Shown here: piece after piece, positions 30,164 to 38,746 of the stretch
Numbering within the stretch: position 1 is the stretch's first letter
Layout: the number at the start of each line of letters is the position of its first letter
Source: Pseudarthrobacter sp. NamE2
GTDB lineage: Bacteria > Actinomycetota > Actinomycetes > Actinomycetales > Micrococcaceae
DNA length: 64,000 nt
NCBI RefSeq assembly: GCF_005796205.1
Contig: NZ_VAHN01000017.1
Span: 1 to 64,000, forward strand
Direction of reading: 5' to 3'
Program-made: the position numbers and the translations under genes
The notes under the pieces: generated by a model
Databases searched by the model: none
The model's input: the letters and a program-made list of their open reading frames with translations, nothing else
What the model was told of the DNA's origin: nothing

Positions 30164-31447
30164 ATTTCCACGAGGTTCTTTGACCGCCTGGTCAGCGTCC
30201 GCAGCAAAGTCCTTCCCGCCAAGGTGGTGGACTGGTTCGCCCGCCCCTCCAGTGTGTGGTGGGGATTCGCCGTCGTGCACCTGTACTTCCTGGGCTGGAT
30301 GGCATCCTTCTTCCTGCACGGCGATACCTTCAGTGACACGGAGCAGTACCGTCAGTGGGCCCTGGCCGGCTACAACCCGGAGGACCTGACCGGGAAGATC
30401 AGCCCCTGGGTTTATCCGGTGCTGGCGCAGATCCCCATCTTCCTCGCCAACATCGCCGGGCCGAACCTCTACCTGCTCGTGTGGTTCCTGATCATCGCAG
30501 CGCTCAACGCGGTCGGGCTTGCCTTCCTGACGCGCGGACCGCGGAAGGTGAGCGGCATCGCCCCTGCCTGGTGGTGGCTGTTCTTCACCGTGTTCATGGG
30601 CTACCTCAGCTTCGCCCGGGTGGAGGGCATCACCGCACCCGTCGTGCTGATCGCGCTCCTGTACGCCGCCCAGCGGCCCGTCGTCTCCGGCGTCCTGCTC
30701 AGCATTGCCACGTGGATCAAGGTGTGGCCGGCCGCAGTGCTGGCGCCCATCGTGATCGCGAGCGGCAAGCGCGTCCAGGTGGTCCTTTCCGGCGTGGCCG
30801 TGACCGCCGTCGTTACCGCCGGGACCTGGATCTCTGGCGGCCTGCCGCACATCCTCGACTTCCTCCTGAACCAAGGCGAACGCGGCATGCAGCTCGAGGC
30901 GACGTTCTCCACGCCCTGGGTGTGGCTGAGCGTCTTCAACATCGCCGGCTCCAGGATGGCGGACAACACAGCCATCAACTCCACCGAGGTCTACGGGCCG
31001 GGCGCCGGAACCGCAGCGTTCCTGATGCAGCCGCTCCTCATCCTCGCAGCCATCGGGGCCGCCATCCTGCTGGTCCGCGCACTGAACCGCGGTGCCGAGC
31101 GTGAGGAACTCTTCCTCGAGGGTTCCCTCATGATGGTTACCGCGTTCATCGTCTTCAACAAGGTGGGGTCGCCGCAGTTCATCATCTGGCTGGCGCCCGT
31201 GATCATCGCCGGACTCACCCACGACTGGGAACGGTGGAAGGTCCCGGCGGCGCTCCTGATGGGCATCGCCATCACCACCTTCGTGATCTACCCGCTGTTC
31301 TACACCCCGCTGATCCATGCCCACCCGGTTATGGCAGCAATCCTGACCACCCGGAACGTGCTCCTGGTGGTACTGCTGTGGTGGTCGGTACAACGGACGG
31401 CAGAGCTGGGCCGCAAGGCTCCGGCGCAGGTTCCGGCCGGGGCCTAG
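30164..31447 (+). CDS. GT87-like polyprenol-dependent membrane glycosyltransferase, copy 2 (ATT start)
   Basis: This 427-residue paralogue of the preceding gene shares the order DTEQYRQWALAGY, ATWIKVWPAAVLAP, QGERGMQLEATFSTPWVWLS and FNKVGSPQFIIWLAP. The conventional alternative is GTG 30224, which would cut 20 residues that resemble the start of copy 1. The ATT at 30164 has AAGGAG exactly 7 nt upstream and lies one base after the previous stop. Its own stop TAG overlaps the convergent mannosyltransferase stop (CTAG). Confidence 0.8.
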   Translation: MSTRFFDRLVSVRSKVLPAKVVDWFARPSSVWWGFAVVHLYFLGWMASFFLHGDTFSDTEQYRQWALAGYNPEDLTGKISPWVYPVLAQIPIFLANIAGPNLYLLVWFLIIAALNAVGLAFLTRGPRKVSGIAPAWWWLFFTVFMGYLSFARVEGITAPVVLIALLYAAQRPVVSGVLLSIATWIKVWPAAVLAPIVIASGKRVQVVLSGVAVTAVVTAGTWISGGLPHILDFLLNQGERGMQLEATFSTPWVWLSVFNIAGSRMADNTAINSTEVYGPGAGTAAFLMQPLLILAAIGAAILLVRALNRGAEREELFLEGSLMMVTAFIVFNKVGSPQFIIWLAPVIIAGLTHDWERWKVPAALLMGIAITTFVIYPLFYTPLIHAHPVMAAILTTRNVLLVVLLWWSVQRTAELGRKAPAQVPAGA

Positions 31448-33108
31448 CGCGTTTCGGCCTGGTCCACCGCGTCCTTGCCGACGACGGCCTGCGCACCTTC
31501 CGGGCCGCCCGCGGCTGCCCGGCGGGCTGCTTCTGCCCGCTGGGCACGCCACTCCAGCGCCCACTGCCAGCCCCTCCTGGCAAGGTCAAGCGGCCTGCCC
31601 TCGATCAGCAGCTTCCGTGTATGCACGTCGAGGAATAGAAGGTAGAACGTGAAGGCGAGCGCAGTGAAGAACGCCAAGGTGGAGGCGTCGATAGGCAGTT
31701 CCACGAAGCCCCACACCGAGAGCTGGTCCTGGGCGCCGAACACCACAAAGAACGTCACGCCCACGTAGAGGGACCGGATCTGCCAGTCGTCCCGGATACC
31801 GGTTACGGCCAGGAACGGCAGGAACCACAGGATGTACCAGGGCTGGATGATGGGCGACAGCATCACGACGGCGGTGAACGCCAGGGCCATCCGGCGCACC
31901 GCCCGGGAGTAGTCACCGCGGAACATCAGCAGCAGGACCAGCGCGATGGCGGTCCACTTCATGCCGGTCCGCAGCCAGGTGGCGAGCGTACCGCCGGGAA
32001 GCCCCAGGGCGTTGGCAAGCATCTCCACCTGCTGGCCCAGGAACCCGGACGGCGAATAGCCCGTATACCCGGGGGTGGGGTCCATGATGGCCCACGTCCA
32101 GCCAATGCCCAGGCCGTAGGGAATGCCGCTCAGGAGCAGGACGCCGAAACTGAGGGCCGCCGTCGCGCCCCACATCAGGAACCTGCGCGGCCAGGAAGCG
32201 TACGGTCCCGCCCACATCACACCGAGGAACGGCAGCAGGAGGACGGTAATGGGCTTGATCCCGATGGATGCCGTCACCAGCAGGATGCCCAGGATGTACC
32301 GGCGGGTGGCGGCCAGGTAGACACCGGCCACGGCCAGGCCCACCATCAGGGCGTCGTTATGGGCGCTGGCGATGAAACTGATCAGGAACAGCGGGTTGGC
32401 CACCGCGATCCACAAGGCGCGCGCTCCGTTGATACCGTGCAGCTCGGCGAGCTTGGGCACGTAAATGACGCACAACAGGACTCCTGCGCCGGCCAGCAGG
32501 CGGAAGAGCAGGACGGAAATATCGGGCTGCGCACCGGTCAAGCCCACCACGGCCCGTGCCAGCCACAGGAAGTACGGCCCGTAGGGGGTCCGGTTCTCCG
32601 CCCAGGCAGGGTCGGCGCCCAGCGAGAACCAGTTGCTGAGCGTGGAGATGCCCGCCTCGTAGGGGTTCTGGCCCTCCTGGACCAGCCGCCCCTGTCCGGT
32701 GTAGGCGTAGACGTCCCGGGAGAAGACCGGCACGCAAAACAGCAACGGCAGGGACCACGCGGAGATGGCGGTCACCACGGACCGCAGCGACGACTTTCCC
32801 CACTCCGCGAGGCGCTGCCCCAGCCGCAGCCAGGACCGCATCAGCACCATGGCGCCAACAGTCAGCAAGACGGTGGAGACGGTGACGCCCCAGCCCTCGG
32901 TGCGGAGCGCGATGACCACCGGCTGGCGGATCATGGGTGACCCCGGGGCAATCCAGCCGGTTCCGATCGAGCCGACGAACATCATGAGGGCGCCGATGAA
33001 TCCTTCGATGGTGGCCAGGTAGGCGCGGCCTGTGGCGGGCGCGGACGACTTTACCGGCGCGGCCGGCGCGCTCTCCGAAGTCCCGACGTATGGCCCGCCT
33101 GAAGTCAT
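31444..33108 (-). CDS. Polyprenol-phosphomannose-dependent alpha-1,6-mannosyltransferase, MptB type
   Basis: This 554-residue membrane protein has about thirteen helices and MptA/MptB-type features: VFSRDVYAYTGQGRLVQEGQNPYE (about 127-150, with the catalytic-type Asp in SRDVY), PYGPYFLWLA, FIASAHNDALMVGLAV and IIQPWYILWFLPFL. It would extend a mannan core on lipoglycan from a lipid-linked mannose donor outside the membrane. It is convergent with the two GT87-like genes, giving a three-gene envelope-glycan locus. The last ~40 residues form an Ala/Arg-rich cytoplasmic tail. Confidence 0.88.
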   Translation of the reverse strand: MTSGGPYVGTSESAPAAPVKSSAPATGRAYLATIEGFIGALMMFVGSIGTGWIAPGSPMIRQPVVIALRTEGWGVTVSTVLLTVGAMVLMRSWLRLGQRLAEWGKSSLRSVVTAISAWSLPLLFCVPVFSRDVYAYTGQGRLVQEGQNPYEAGISTLSNWFSLGADPAWAENRTPYGPYFLWLARAVVGLTGAQPDISVLLFRLLAGAGVLLCVIYVPKLAELHGINGARALWIAVANPLFLISFIASAHNDALMVGLAVAGVYLAATRRYILGILLVTASIGIKPITVLLLPFLGVMWAGPYASWPRRFLMWGATAALSFGVLLLSGIPYGLGIGWTWAIMDPTPGYTGYSPSGFLGQQVEMLANALGLPGGTLATWLRTGMKWTAIALVLLLMFRGDYSRAVRRMALAFTAVVMLSPIIQPWYILWFLPFLAVTGIRDDWQIRSLYVGVTFFVVFGAQDQLSVWGFVELPIDASTLAFFTALAFTFYLLFLDVHTRKLLIEGRPLDLARRGWQWALEWRAQRAEAARRAAAGGPEGAQAVVGKDAVDQAETR

Positions 33109-33381
33109 GATTGTGTCTGGTCCCCTACTTCGTTACGGCGCTGGCTGGACCAGCAAGAAAGGCCGCCCTGCAACCCGCCTATTTTATCAGCAGGCCTCCA
33201 GGCCGCCGGGGCCGGCGCAATCTTCCGTCCGGTAGTGTTGCATGCGCAGCCGAGAGCCACCGGCGCATGTTTTCTCCACCCAACTGCCTCCACGACCGGG
33301 GCTGGACCTGTGCGCAACACGGCGCGCAGAACGTTGCCCACCTGCTCTTCCGCCAAGAGCCAAAATCCCTGGAGTTGATCC

Positions 33382-34887
33382 TTGGCCGTCGCCGACCGCC
33401 CCCGCCCTCTTCGGCAACCGATGACCGTTTTATCAGCATTGCGCTCTCCGCGGCAGCTCTCGCGCGAGGTACTGGCCGGAATGGTCACTACCCTCGCCCT
33501 CGTCCCGGAAGTCATCTCGTTCTCGGTCGTCGCCGGAGTGGATCCGATGGTAAGCCTTGTCGCCTCCATCGTCCTGGCTGTGGCCATGTCGGTCCTGGGC
33601 GGCCGGCCCGGCATGGTGACGGCGGCGGCCGGCTCCGTTGCCCTCGTCATCGCGCCACTGGTCCACGAACACGGGGTCCAGTATGTCCTGCCGACGGTCC
33701 TCCTGGCCGGGGTGATCCAGGTCGTCTTTGGCTTGGCAGGCCTGGCGCGCCTGATGCGGTTCATCCCGCGGTCCGTGATGATCGGCTTCGTCAACGCCCT
33801 GGGTGTGCTGATTTTCATGGCACAGGTGCCGCACGTGCTCAACGTCCCGTTGATTGCCTACGCCCTGTTCGCCCTGACATTGGCCATTATTTTCCTCCTG
33901 CCGCGGTTCACCAAGGTGGTCCCCTCCCCGCTGGCGGCGATCGTCGTCGTCACAGCGATCGTCATCATCGCCGGCCTCACGGTTCCGAACGTTTCGGACG
34001 AGGGCCCGCTCACGGGCCGGATGCCCGGGATCACGCCTTTCCTTGCTCCGCTCGACGTTGAAACTCTCAAGCTGATCCTGCCCACCGCGCTCAGCGTGGC
34101 GTTTGTCGGCCTGATGGAAACGCTCCTGACGGCAAGACTCGTCGACGACATCACGGACACCCCCTCCCACAAGGGACGCGAATCGTGGGCCCTGGGCGTC
34201 TCGAATATCTTTGCCGGCTTCTACGGCGGCATCGCCGGGTGCGCGATGATTGGCCAGACCGTCCTCAACGTGAAGACGGGCCAGGCGCGCACCCGCATCT
34301 CAACCCTCGTGGCCGGGGTGTTCCTGCTGGCCCTGGTGACGGGCCTTAGTCCGGTCATGGGCCAGATCCCCATGGTCGCCCTTGCCGCGGTGATGATGGT
34401 GGTTGCTGTTACCACCATCGACTGGCACAGCGTGAAGCCGTCCACGCTGAAAAGGATGCCTCTGCCGGAGACGATCGTTATGGGTATGACCGTGGCCGTC
34501 GTGGTCCTCACCGGGAACCTTGCCTACGGCGTCCTGGTGGGCGTTGTCCTCGCGATGGTGCTGTTCGCACGCCGGGTGGCGCACGTCATCAACGTTGAAC
34601 GGACCGTGGCGGCGGATGGCCGGAGCGTGCGCTACGAGGTGGTGGGGCCATTGTTCTTCGGCAGCAGCAACGACTTGGTGGAGCATTTCGCCTACGCCGA
34701 TGACCCGGAGTCCGTGACGATCGACCTCGGCCGGGCCCAGATCTGGGATGCTTCGACCGTCGCCGCCCTTGACTCCATAGAAGCGAAGTACGGTTCCCAC
34801 GGCGCCACGGTGACCATCCAGGGCCTTGACCAGCGCAGCACTGCCTTCCACCGCCGGCTCAGCGGCCATCTCAGCGCTGACGGATGA
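33382..34887 (+). CDS. SulP-family anion transporter with STAS domain
   Basis: This 501-residue SLC26/SulP permease has a membrane part of about residues 15-400 (ALVPEVISFSVVAGVDP, LMRFIPRSVMIGFVNALGVLIF, GGIAGCAMIGQTVLN) and a C-terminal STAS domain (about 410-500; DLGRAQIWDASTVAALDSIE). It probably moves sulfate, bicarbonate or a dicarboxylate with sodium or protons. TTG at 33382 is preferred over ATG 33421 because GGAG lies 7 nt upstream. The 273-bp gap before it shows no further gene. Confidence 0.88.
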   Translation: MAVADRPRPLRQPMTVLSALRSPRQLSREVLAGMVTTLALVPEVISFSVVAGVDPMVSLVASIVLAVAMSVLGGRPGMVTAAAGSVALVIAPLVHEHGVQYVLPTVLLAGVIQVVFGLAGLARLMRFIPRSVMIGFVNALGVLIFMAQVPHVLNVPLIAYALFALTLAIIFLLPRFTKVVPSPLAAIVVVTAIVIIAGLTVPNVSDEGPLTGRMPGITPFLAPLDVETLKLILPTALSVAFVGLMETLLTARLVDDITDTPSHKGRESWALGVSNIFAGFYGGIAGCAMIGQTVLNVKTGQARTRISTLVAGVFLLALVTGLSPVMGQIPMVALAAVMMVVAVTTIDWHSVKPSTLKRMPLPETIVMGMTVAVVVLTGNLAYGVLVGVVLAMVLFARRVAHVINVERTVAADGRSVRYEVVGPLFFGSSNDLVEHFAYADDPESVTIDLGRAQIWDASTVAALDSIEAKYGSHGATVTIQGLDQRSTAFHRRLSGHLSADG

Positions 34888-34890
34888 CTC

Positions 34891-36036
34891 CTAACTAAGT
34901 TCAGACGCGCTCGAAAGAATGTAGTCCGGAGCAGCATCGCCATCCATTGCTCCCGGACCATGATTCGGCCGTGCGCGTGGCGGCCCCACAGATCCTCTGT
35001 GGATAAGTTGCGCTTCCAGGACGGGTGAGCCGTTGGCGGATTTCCGCCCTTGAATCTGGTGAATCAGAGCGGTGGCAGCGGCCACGCCCATGTCATAGAC
35101 AGGTTGGGCTATGACTGTCAGGGGAGGCGTGGTGAGGCGCGTCCAGGCGAAGTCGTCATACATCAGGAACGAAACGTCCTCGGGGATTGAGAGGCCAAGT
35201 TCCTGGACAGCCCCAAGCACGCTGAGTGCGATGAGCCCGTCCGACGCCACGACGGCGGTAGCCGGGTCGGGCAGGGAGAGGAGTTCGCGCGTGATGTTTC
35301 GGATGGAGTCTGCGTCTCCGGCATTAAGCCGGACCAGGTCGTAGGGAAATGGGAGCCCGTTATCCGAGAACGCCCGCTTCATCCCCTCCAGGCGCTCCGA
35401 GATCTGCGATGAATCGACCTGCGTTGCTTCGCTGAACGGTGATTCCGCCTTCAAGGTGGAAATGAAGGCAACCCTTCGGTGGCCGAGGTCCAAGAGGTAT
35501 TGGGTCGCCACGTGGGAGATGCCTGTCGTGTTGACGGCGATGGTCTCAACAGGGAGTCCTTGCGCGGCCCGGTCAAGCAGGACCAAGGGCCGCCCTGTTT
35601 CATAAACCCGCTGCAGATGTTGTGTCTCTGCCGATGAAGCAGGAGCCACAATAAGGCCGTCGACCCGCTTGTCCAGCAGAACCTGGACGGCATCGATTTC
35701 CGCGTCCTGCTCCTCGTCGGTATTCACCAGGATGACGTTGTAGCCGCCTTTCTTCGCAGTGTCCGTGATTCCCCTGGTGGCCAGTCCGAAGTGGGGGTTT
35801 TCGATATCCCCGACCACCACGCCTATGGTGTGGGATTTTCCCGTGTTCATGCTGCGGGCGAGTTCGTTGGGGCGGTAGGACAGTTCTTCGGCAGCCGCCA
35901 GGACCCGCTCCCGGACGTCGTCGCTGACGGCCCCGTAATTACCAAGTGCGCGGGCAGCCTGGGCCTTGGAGACGCCGGCTGCCCGGGCAACGTCAGCTAC
36001 GGTGACGTCGCGGCGCCGCGAATTGTTGCTGCTCAT
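34891..36036 (-). CDS. LacI-family regulator of the amino-acid-type ABC operon
   Basis: This 381-residue LacI/GalR protein has an N-terminal HTH (VTVADVARAAGVSKAQAARALGNYG, about 11-35), the hinge and a sugar-binding-protein-like domain. The recognition helix (SKAQAARAL) differs from the common VSRVVN form. The gene faces the binding-protein gene at 36217. Two symmetrical sites of form TGAGNCCGGNCTCA lie between them, so divergent control by this protein is likely. An extra ~30-residue C-terminal tail follows the domain. Confidence 0.9.
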   Translation of the reverse strand: MSSNNSRRRDVTVADVARAAGVSKAQAARALGNYGAVSDDVRERVLAAAEELSYRPNELARSMNTGKSHTIGVVVGDIENPHFGLATRGITDTAKKGGYNVILVNTDEEQDAEIDAVQVLLDKRVDGLIVAPASSAETQHLQRVYETGRPLVLLDRAAQGLPVETIAVNTTGISHVATQYLLDLGHRRVAFISTLKAESPFSEATQVDSSQISERLEGMKRAFSDNGLPFPYDLVRLNAGDADSIRNITRELLSLPDPATAVVASDGLIALSVLGAVQELGLSIPEDVSFLMYDDFAWTRLTTPPLTVIAQPVYDMGVAAATALIHQIQGRKSANGSPVLEAQLIHRGSVGPPRARPNHGPGAMDGDAAPDYILSSASELS

Positions 36037-36105
36037 TTCTGCCTTTCCAAACGGTGGCCTTGACGGCCCATGTGGCTTGCGTTACATTCTTTACCAACCC
36101 CGATG

Positions 36106-36119
36106 TGAGCCCGGTCTCA
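36106..36119. promoter_or_regulatory. LacI operator, site 1
   Basis: TGAGCCCGGTCTCA fits the symmetrical pattern TGAGNCCGGNCTCA with a central CG, as expected for a LacI-family site. Its centre is exactly 25 bp from site 2. Confidence 0.65.
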
Positions 36120-36130
36120 ACCCTAGCGAA

Positions 36131-36144
36131 TGAGACCGGACTCA
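36131..36144. promoter_or_regulatory. LacI operator, site 2
   Basis: TGAGACCGGACTCA is the second copy of the same symmetrical pattern. It lies between site 1 and the TTG start of the binding protein. Confidence 0.65.
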
Positions 36145-36216
36145 GCAAGCGAATGCAATCACAAGCAGATGCAATTGAAGGCCGACGGCCACCCTCTTCC
36201 CACGATAGGAAAAACT

Positions 36217-37083
36217 TTGAGCACTCGATTCAAGTTCCGCCCGGCGGCCATGGCCGCTGCCGCCGTCGCAGCTGTCCTGGCACTGTCCGGCTGCGCGGGG
36301 TCCACTCCCGCCCAGTCTTCAGCTGATAACCCTTATGGCCTGATCCAGCCGGGCACTGTCCGGGTCGCCAGCCTGGGTGATTCCAAGCCCTACACATTCA
36401 CTGATGCGCAGGGTAATTTCACGGGTTTTGACGTGGAATTGTTCAAGGACGTAGCCAAGCGGGCCGGAGTGGACAACGTCGTCTTCACCGGCCAGGACTT
36501 CTCGGCAATCCTGCCCGCCGTGGCCAACGGCCAGTTCGACGCCGGCGTGGCAGCAATCGGAATCACCGACAAACGCAAGGAAACCGTGGACTTCTCCAAC
36601 GGCTACCTCGCCGGCTACCTGACCGTCCTGACCACCAAGGACTCCGGCATCAAGGACACCAACGGCCTCTCCGGCAAACGCCTCGGCGTGGTGCAGGGAA
36701 CCCTGCAGGAAGCCTACGCCGTCAAGAACTTCACCACCGCGAGCCTGGTCCGGTTCCCGGACAACAACTCGGCAATCGCAGCCGTCAACAGCGGATCGGC
36801 CGACGCCCACTTCCTGGACTACGAGGCGGCCAAGGACTACACGGAACAGCACGGCCTGGTCAGCGTTGCGGACATCCCGTCCTTCGACGCCCCGGCCGGC
36901 TTCGCCGTCGCCAAGGACAAGACCGCCTTCAAGGAAGCCCTGAACAAGGCCCTGGCAGAAGCCATGGAAGACGGCACCTGGAAAACCCTGTACCAGAAGT
37001 GGTTCCCCGGCTCGCCGATGCCCGAACAGTACCTGCCCAAAGCCGAGCAAACAGCAACACCGGCACCGGCCTCAACCAAGTAA
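36217..37083 (+). CDS. Amino-acid-type ABC substrate-binding lipoprotein, copy 1
   Basis: This 288-residue SBP_bac_3 protein has a signal peptide with lipobox LSGC (Cys26) and then IQPGTVRVASLGDSKPYTF, GFDVELFKDVAKRAG and VAAIGITDKRKETVDFSNGYL. TTG 36217 is chosen because AGGA lies 6 nt upstream; the earlier ATG at 36130 falls on the operator region. From base 36395 to the stop it is almost identical to the gene at 43385. It feeds the permease and ATPase that follow. The ligand is likely a fructosyl-amino acid, inferred from the linked FrlB/FrlD genes. Confidence 0.88.
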   Translation: MSTRFKFRPAAMAAAAVAAVLALSGCAGSTPAQSSADNPYGLIQPGTVRVASLGDSKPYTFTDAQGNFTGFDVELFKDVAKRAGVDNVVFTGQDFSAILPAVANGQFDAGVAAIGITDKRKETVDFSNGYLAGYLTVLTTKDSGIKDTNGLSGKRLGVVQGTLQEAYAVKNFTTASLVRFPDNNSAIAAVNSGSADAHFLDYEAAKDYTEQHGLVSVADIPSFDAPAGFAVAKDKTAFKEALNKALAEAMEDGTWKTLYQKWFPGSPMPEQYLPKAEQTATPAPASTK

Positions 37084-37087
37084 GCAA
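36395..37087 (+). repeat. 693-bp near-identical repeat, copy A
   Basis: This block matches 43569-44261 with about nine base differences counted by eye (about 98.7% identity). The match begins abruptly inside the coding sequence after the signal peptide and ends 4 bp past the stop; flanking sequence is unrelated or much more divergent. Confidence 0.9.
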
Positions 37088-37115
37088 GCCGGACACCATC
37101 CGACTGCACCCTCCG

Positions 37116-37143
37116 GGGCGGACCGCAACCACGCGGTCCGCCC
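37116..37143 (+). terminator. Intercistronic stem-loop between binding protein and permease
   Basis: GGGCGGACCGC (37116-37126) and GCGGTCCGCCC (37133-37143) form an 11-bp stem with a 6-nt loop and no U-run. Such REP-like stems after binding-protein genes typically protect the upstream message or reduce read-through, giving more binding protein than permease. Confidence 0.65.
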
Positions 37144-37178
37144 GGGATTCACAAGCCAACTACGTCTGAGAGCATCCC

Positions 37179-37967
37179 ATGGACTGGTTAAACACCATCA
37201 TCCGTACCTTTTTCGACTTCAATGCGATGGCCGAAGTCCTCCCGCAACTCATCGGGGTCGGGCTCGTCAACACGCTGATTATTTCCATCGCCGCGACCAT
37301 CCTCGGCGTGGTCCTGGGCATGGTGATTGCCGTGATGGGCATCTCCCCCTCCAAATGGCTGCGCGTCCCGGCCCGGATCTACACCGATCTGTTCCGCGGC
37401 CTTCCCGCAATCCTGACCATCCTGCTGATCGGCCAGGGGTTCGCCCGGTTCAGCCAGTCGGTCTTCGGGCCCTCACCCTACCCGCTGGGCATCATCGCAT
37501 TAAGTCTGATCGCAAGCGCCTACATCGGTGAAATCTTCCGCGCCGGCATCCAAAGCGTCGACAAAGGCCAAGGCGAGGCCTGCCGCGCCCTGGGTATGAC
37601 CTACGCCAAGTCCATGGCCCTGGTGGTTATCCCGCAAGGCATCCGCCGCGTCCTGCCCGCCCTGGTGAACCAGTTCATCGCCATCGTCAAGGACTCCTCA
37701 CTCGTTTACTTCCTGGGCCTGCTGGTGAGCGAACGGGAACTTTTCCGCGTTGGCCAGGATGCCGCTGTCCTCTCCGGTAACCTCTCTCCGTTGGTGGCCG
37801 CAGGCATCTTCTACCTGATCATCACAGTGCCCCTGACCCACCTGGTCAACTACTTCGATGCCAGGTTCCGCACCGGCCGGCGCCGCCCAGCACCGCCCAC
37901 CAGCGGCCTGAAGGAAGTCAAAGAACTCGATGCGGCATCGCCGCTCATCACCGGGAGCAACACATGA
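37179..37967 (+). CDS. Amino-acid-type ABC transporter permease (HisM/GlnP family)
   Basis: This 262-residue permease has five or so helices and the family loop GQGEACRALGMTYAKSMALVVIPQGIRRVLPAL (about 129-161) that contacts the ATPase. NTLIISIAATILGVVLG marks the first conserved helix. The only permease in the locus, it would act as a homodimer. The stop overlaps the ATPase start by 4 bp. Confidence 0.92.
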   Translation: MDWLNTIIRTFFDFNAMAEVLPQLIGVGLVNTLIISIAATILGVVLGMVIAVMGISPSKWLRVPARIYTDLFRGLPAILTILLIGQGFARFSQSVFGPSPYPLGIIALSLIASAYIGEIFRAGIQSVDKGQGEACRALGMTYAKSMALVVIPQGIRRVLPALVNQFIAIVKDSSLVYFLGLLVSERELFRVGQDAAVLSGNLSPLVAAGIFYLIITVPLTHLVNYFDARFRTGRRRPAPPTSGLKEVKELDAASPLITGSNT

Positions 37968-38746
37968 GCCTCACCAACAACACCGCAACCCCCGCCACAG
38001 CCCGGGATATCGAGACGTTCCACGGCTCCAGCCTGGAACTGAAGAACCTCACCATGGCCTACGGGGACATCGAAGTCCTCCGGAACGTCAACCTCACCGT
38101 GGCGCCAGGGACCACCACCTGCATCATCGGACCTTCCGGTTCAGGCAAATCCACCCTCCTCCGGGGAATCAACCGCCTGCACGAACCCAAGAGCGGGGAT
38201 GTGCTGCTCGCCGGGAAAAGCGCGCTGCAGGTCAACCCTGACATTCTGCGGGCGCGGATCGGCATGGTTTTCCAGCACTTCAACCTGTTCCCGGATCACA
38301 CCGCTTTGGAAAATGTGGCTCTGGCCCTCTGGAGCGTGAAGGGAATGCCGAAGGCAGAAGCGCGGGAACGCGCGCGCCGCCGCCTCGCCGAAGTCGGGCT
38401 GGCCGAACGGGCAGACCACCGCCCGCGGGACCTCTCAGGCGGGCAGCAGCAGCGCGTTGCGATCGCCCGGGCCCTGGCCATGGAGCCCGAAGTCATGCTG
38501 TTCGACGAAGCCACCAGCGCACTCGACCCCGAGCTCGTCAAGGGCGTGTTGAACCTGATGGCAGGACTCGCCAAGCGGGGCATGACCATGGTTGTGGTTA
38601 CCCACGAAATGGGATTCGCGCGCAAGGTGGCGGACCAGGTCGTCTTCATGGATGAAGGCGAAGTTGTCGAAGCCGGCACCCCCGCCGATCTTTTCGATAA
38701 TCCAAAGAGCGAACGCCTCCAACGCTTCCTCTCGGAAGTCCTCTGA
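37964..38746 (+). CDS. Amino-acid-type ABC transporter ATP-binding protein (GlnQ/HisP family)
   Basis: This 260-residue ATPase has Walker A GPSGSGKST (about 56-64), Q-loop VFQHFNLFPDHTALENVALAL, signature LSGGQQQRVAIARALAM (about 155-171), Walker B MLFDEATSALDPE and H-loop VVVTHEMGFAR. It is coupled to the permease, and its stop overlaps the next oxidoreductase start (TGATG). It energises uptake for both nearly identical binding proteins if these share docking surfaces. Confidence 0.95.
   Translation: MSLTNNTATPATARDIETFHGSSLELKNLTMAYGDIEVLRNVNLTVAPGTTTCIIGPSGSGKSTLLRGINRLHEPKSGDVLLAGKSALQVNPDILRARIGMVFQHFNLFPDHTALENVALALWSVKGMPKAEARERARRRLAEVGLAERADHRPRDLSGGQQQRVAIARALAMEPEVMLFDEATSALDPELVKGVLNLMAGLAKRGMTMVVVTHEMGFARKVADQVVFMDEGEVVEAGTPADLFDNPKSERLQRFLSEVL

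Noticed and set aside
33109..33381. A small gene in the gap between the mannosyltransferase and the SulP gene.
   Set aside because: Short frames here have no ribosome site and poor codon usage. Only a TAGTGT -10-like box at 33233 was noted, without a matching -35.
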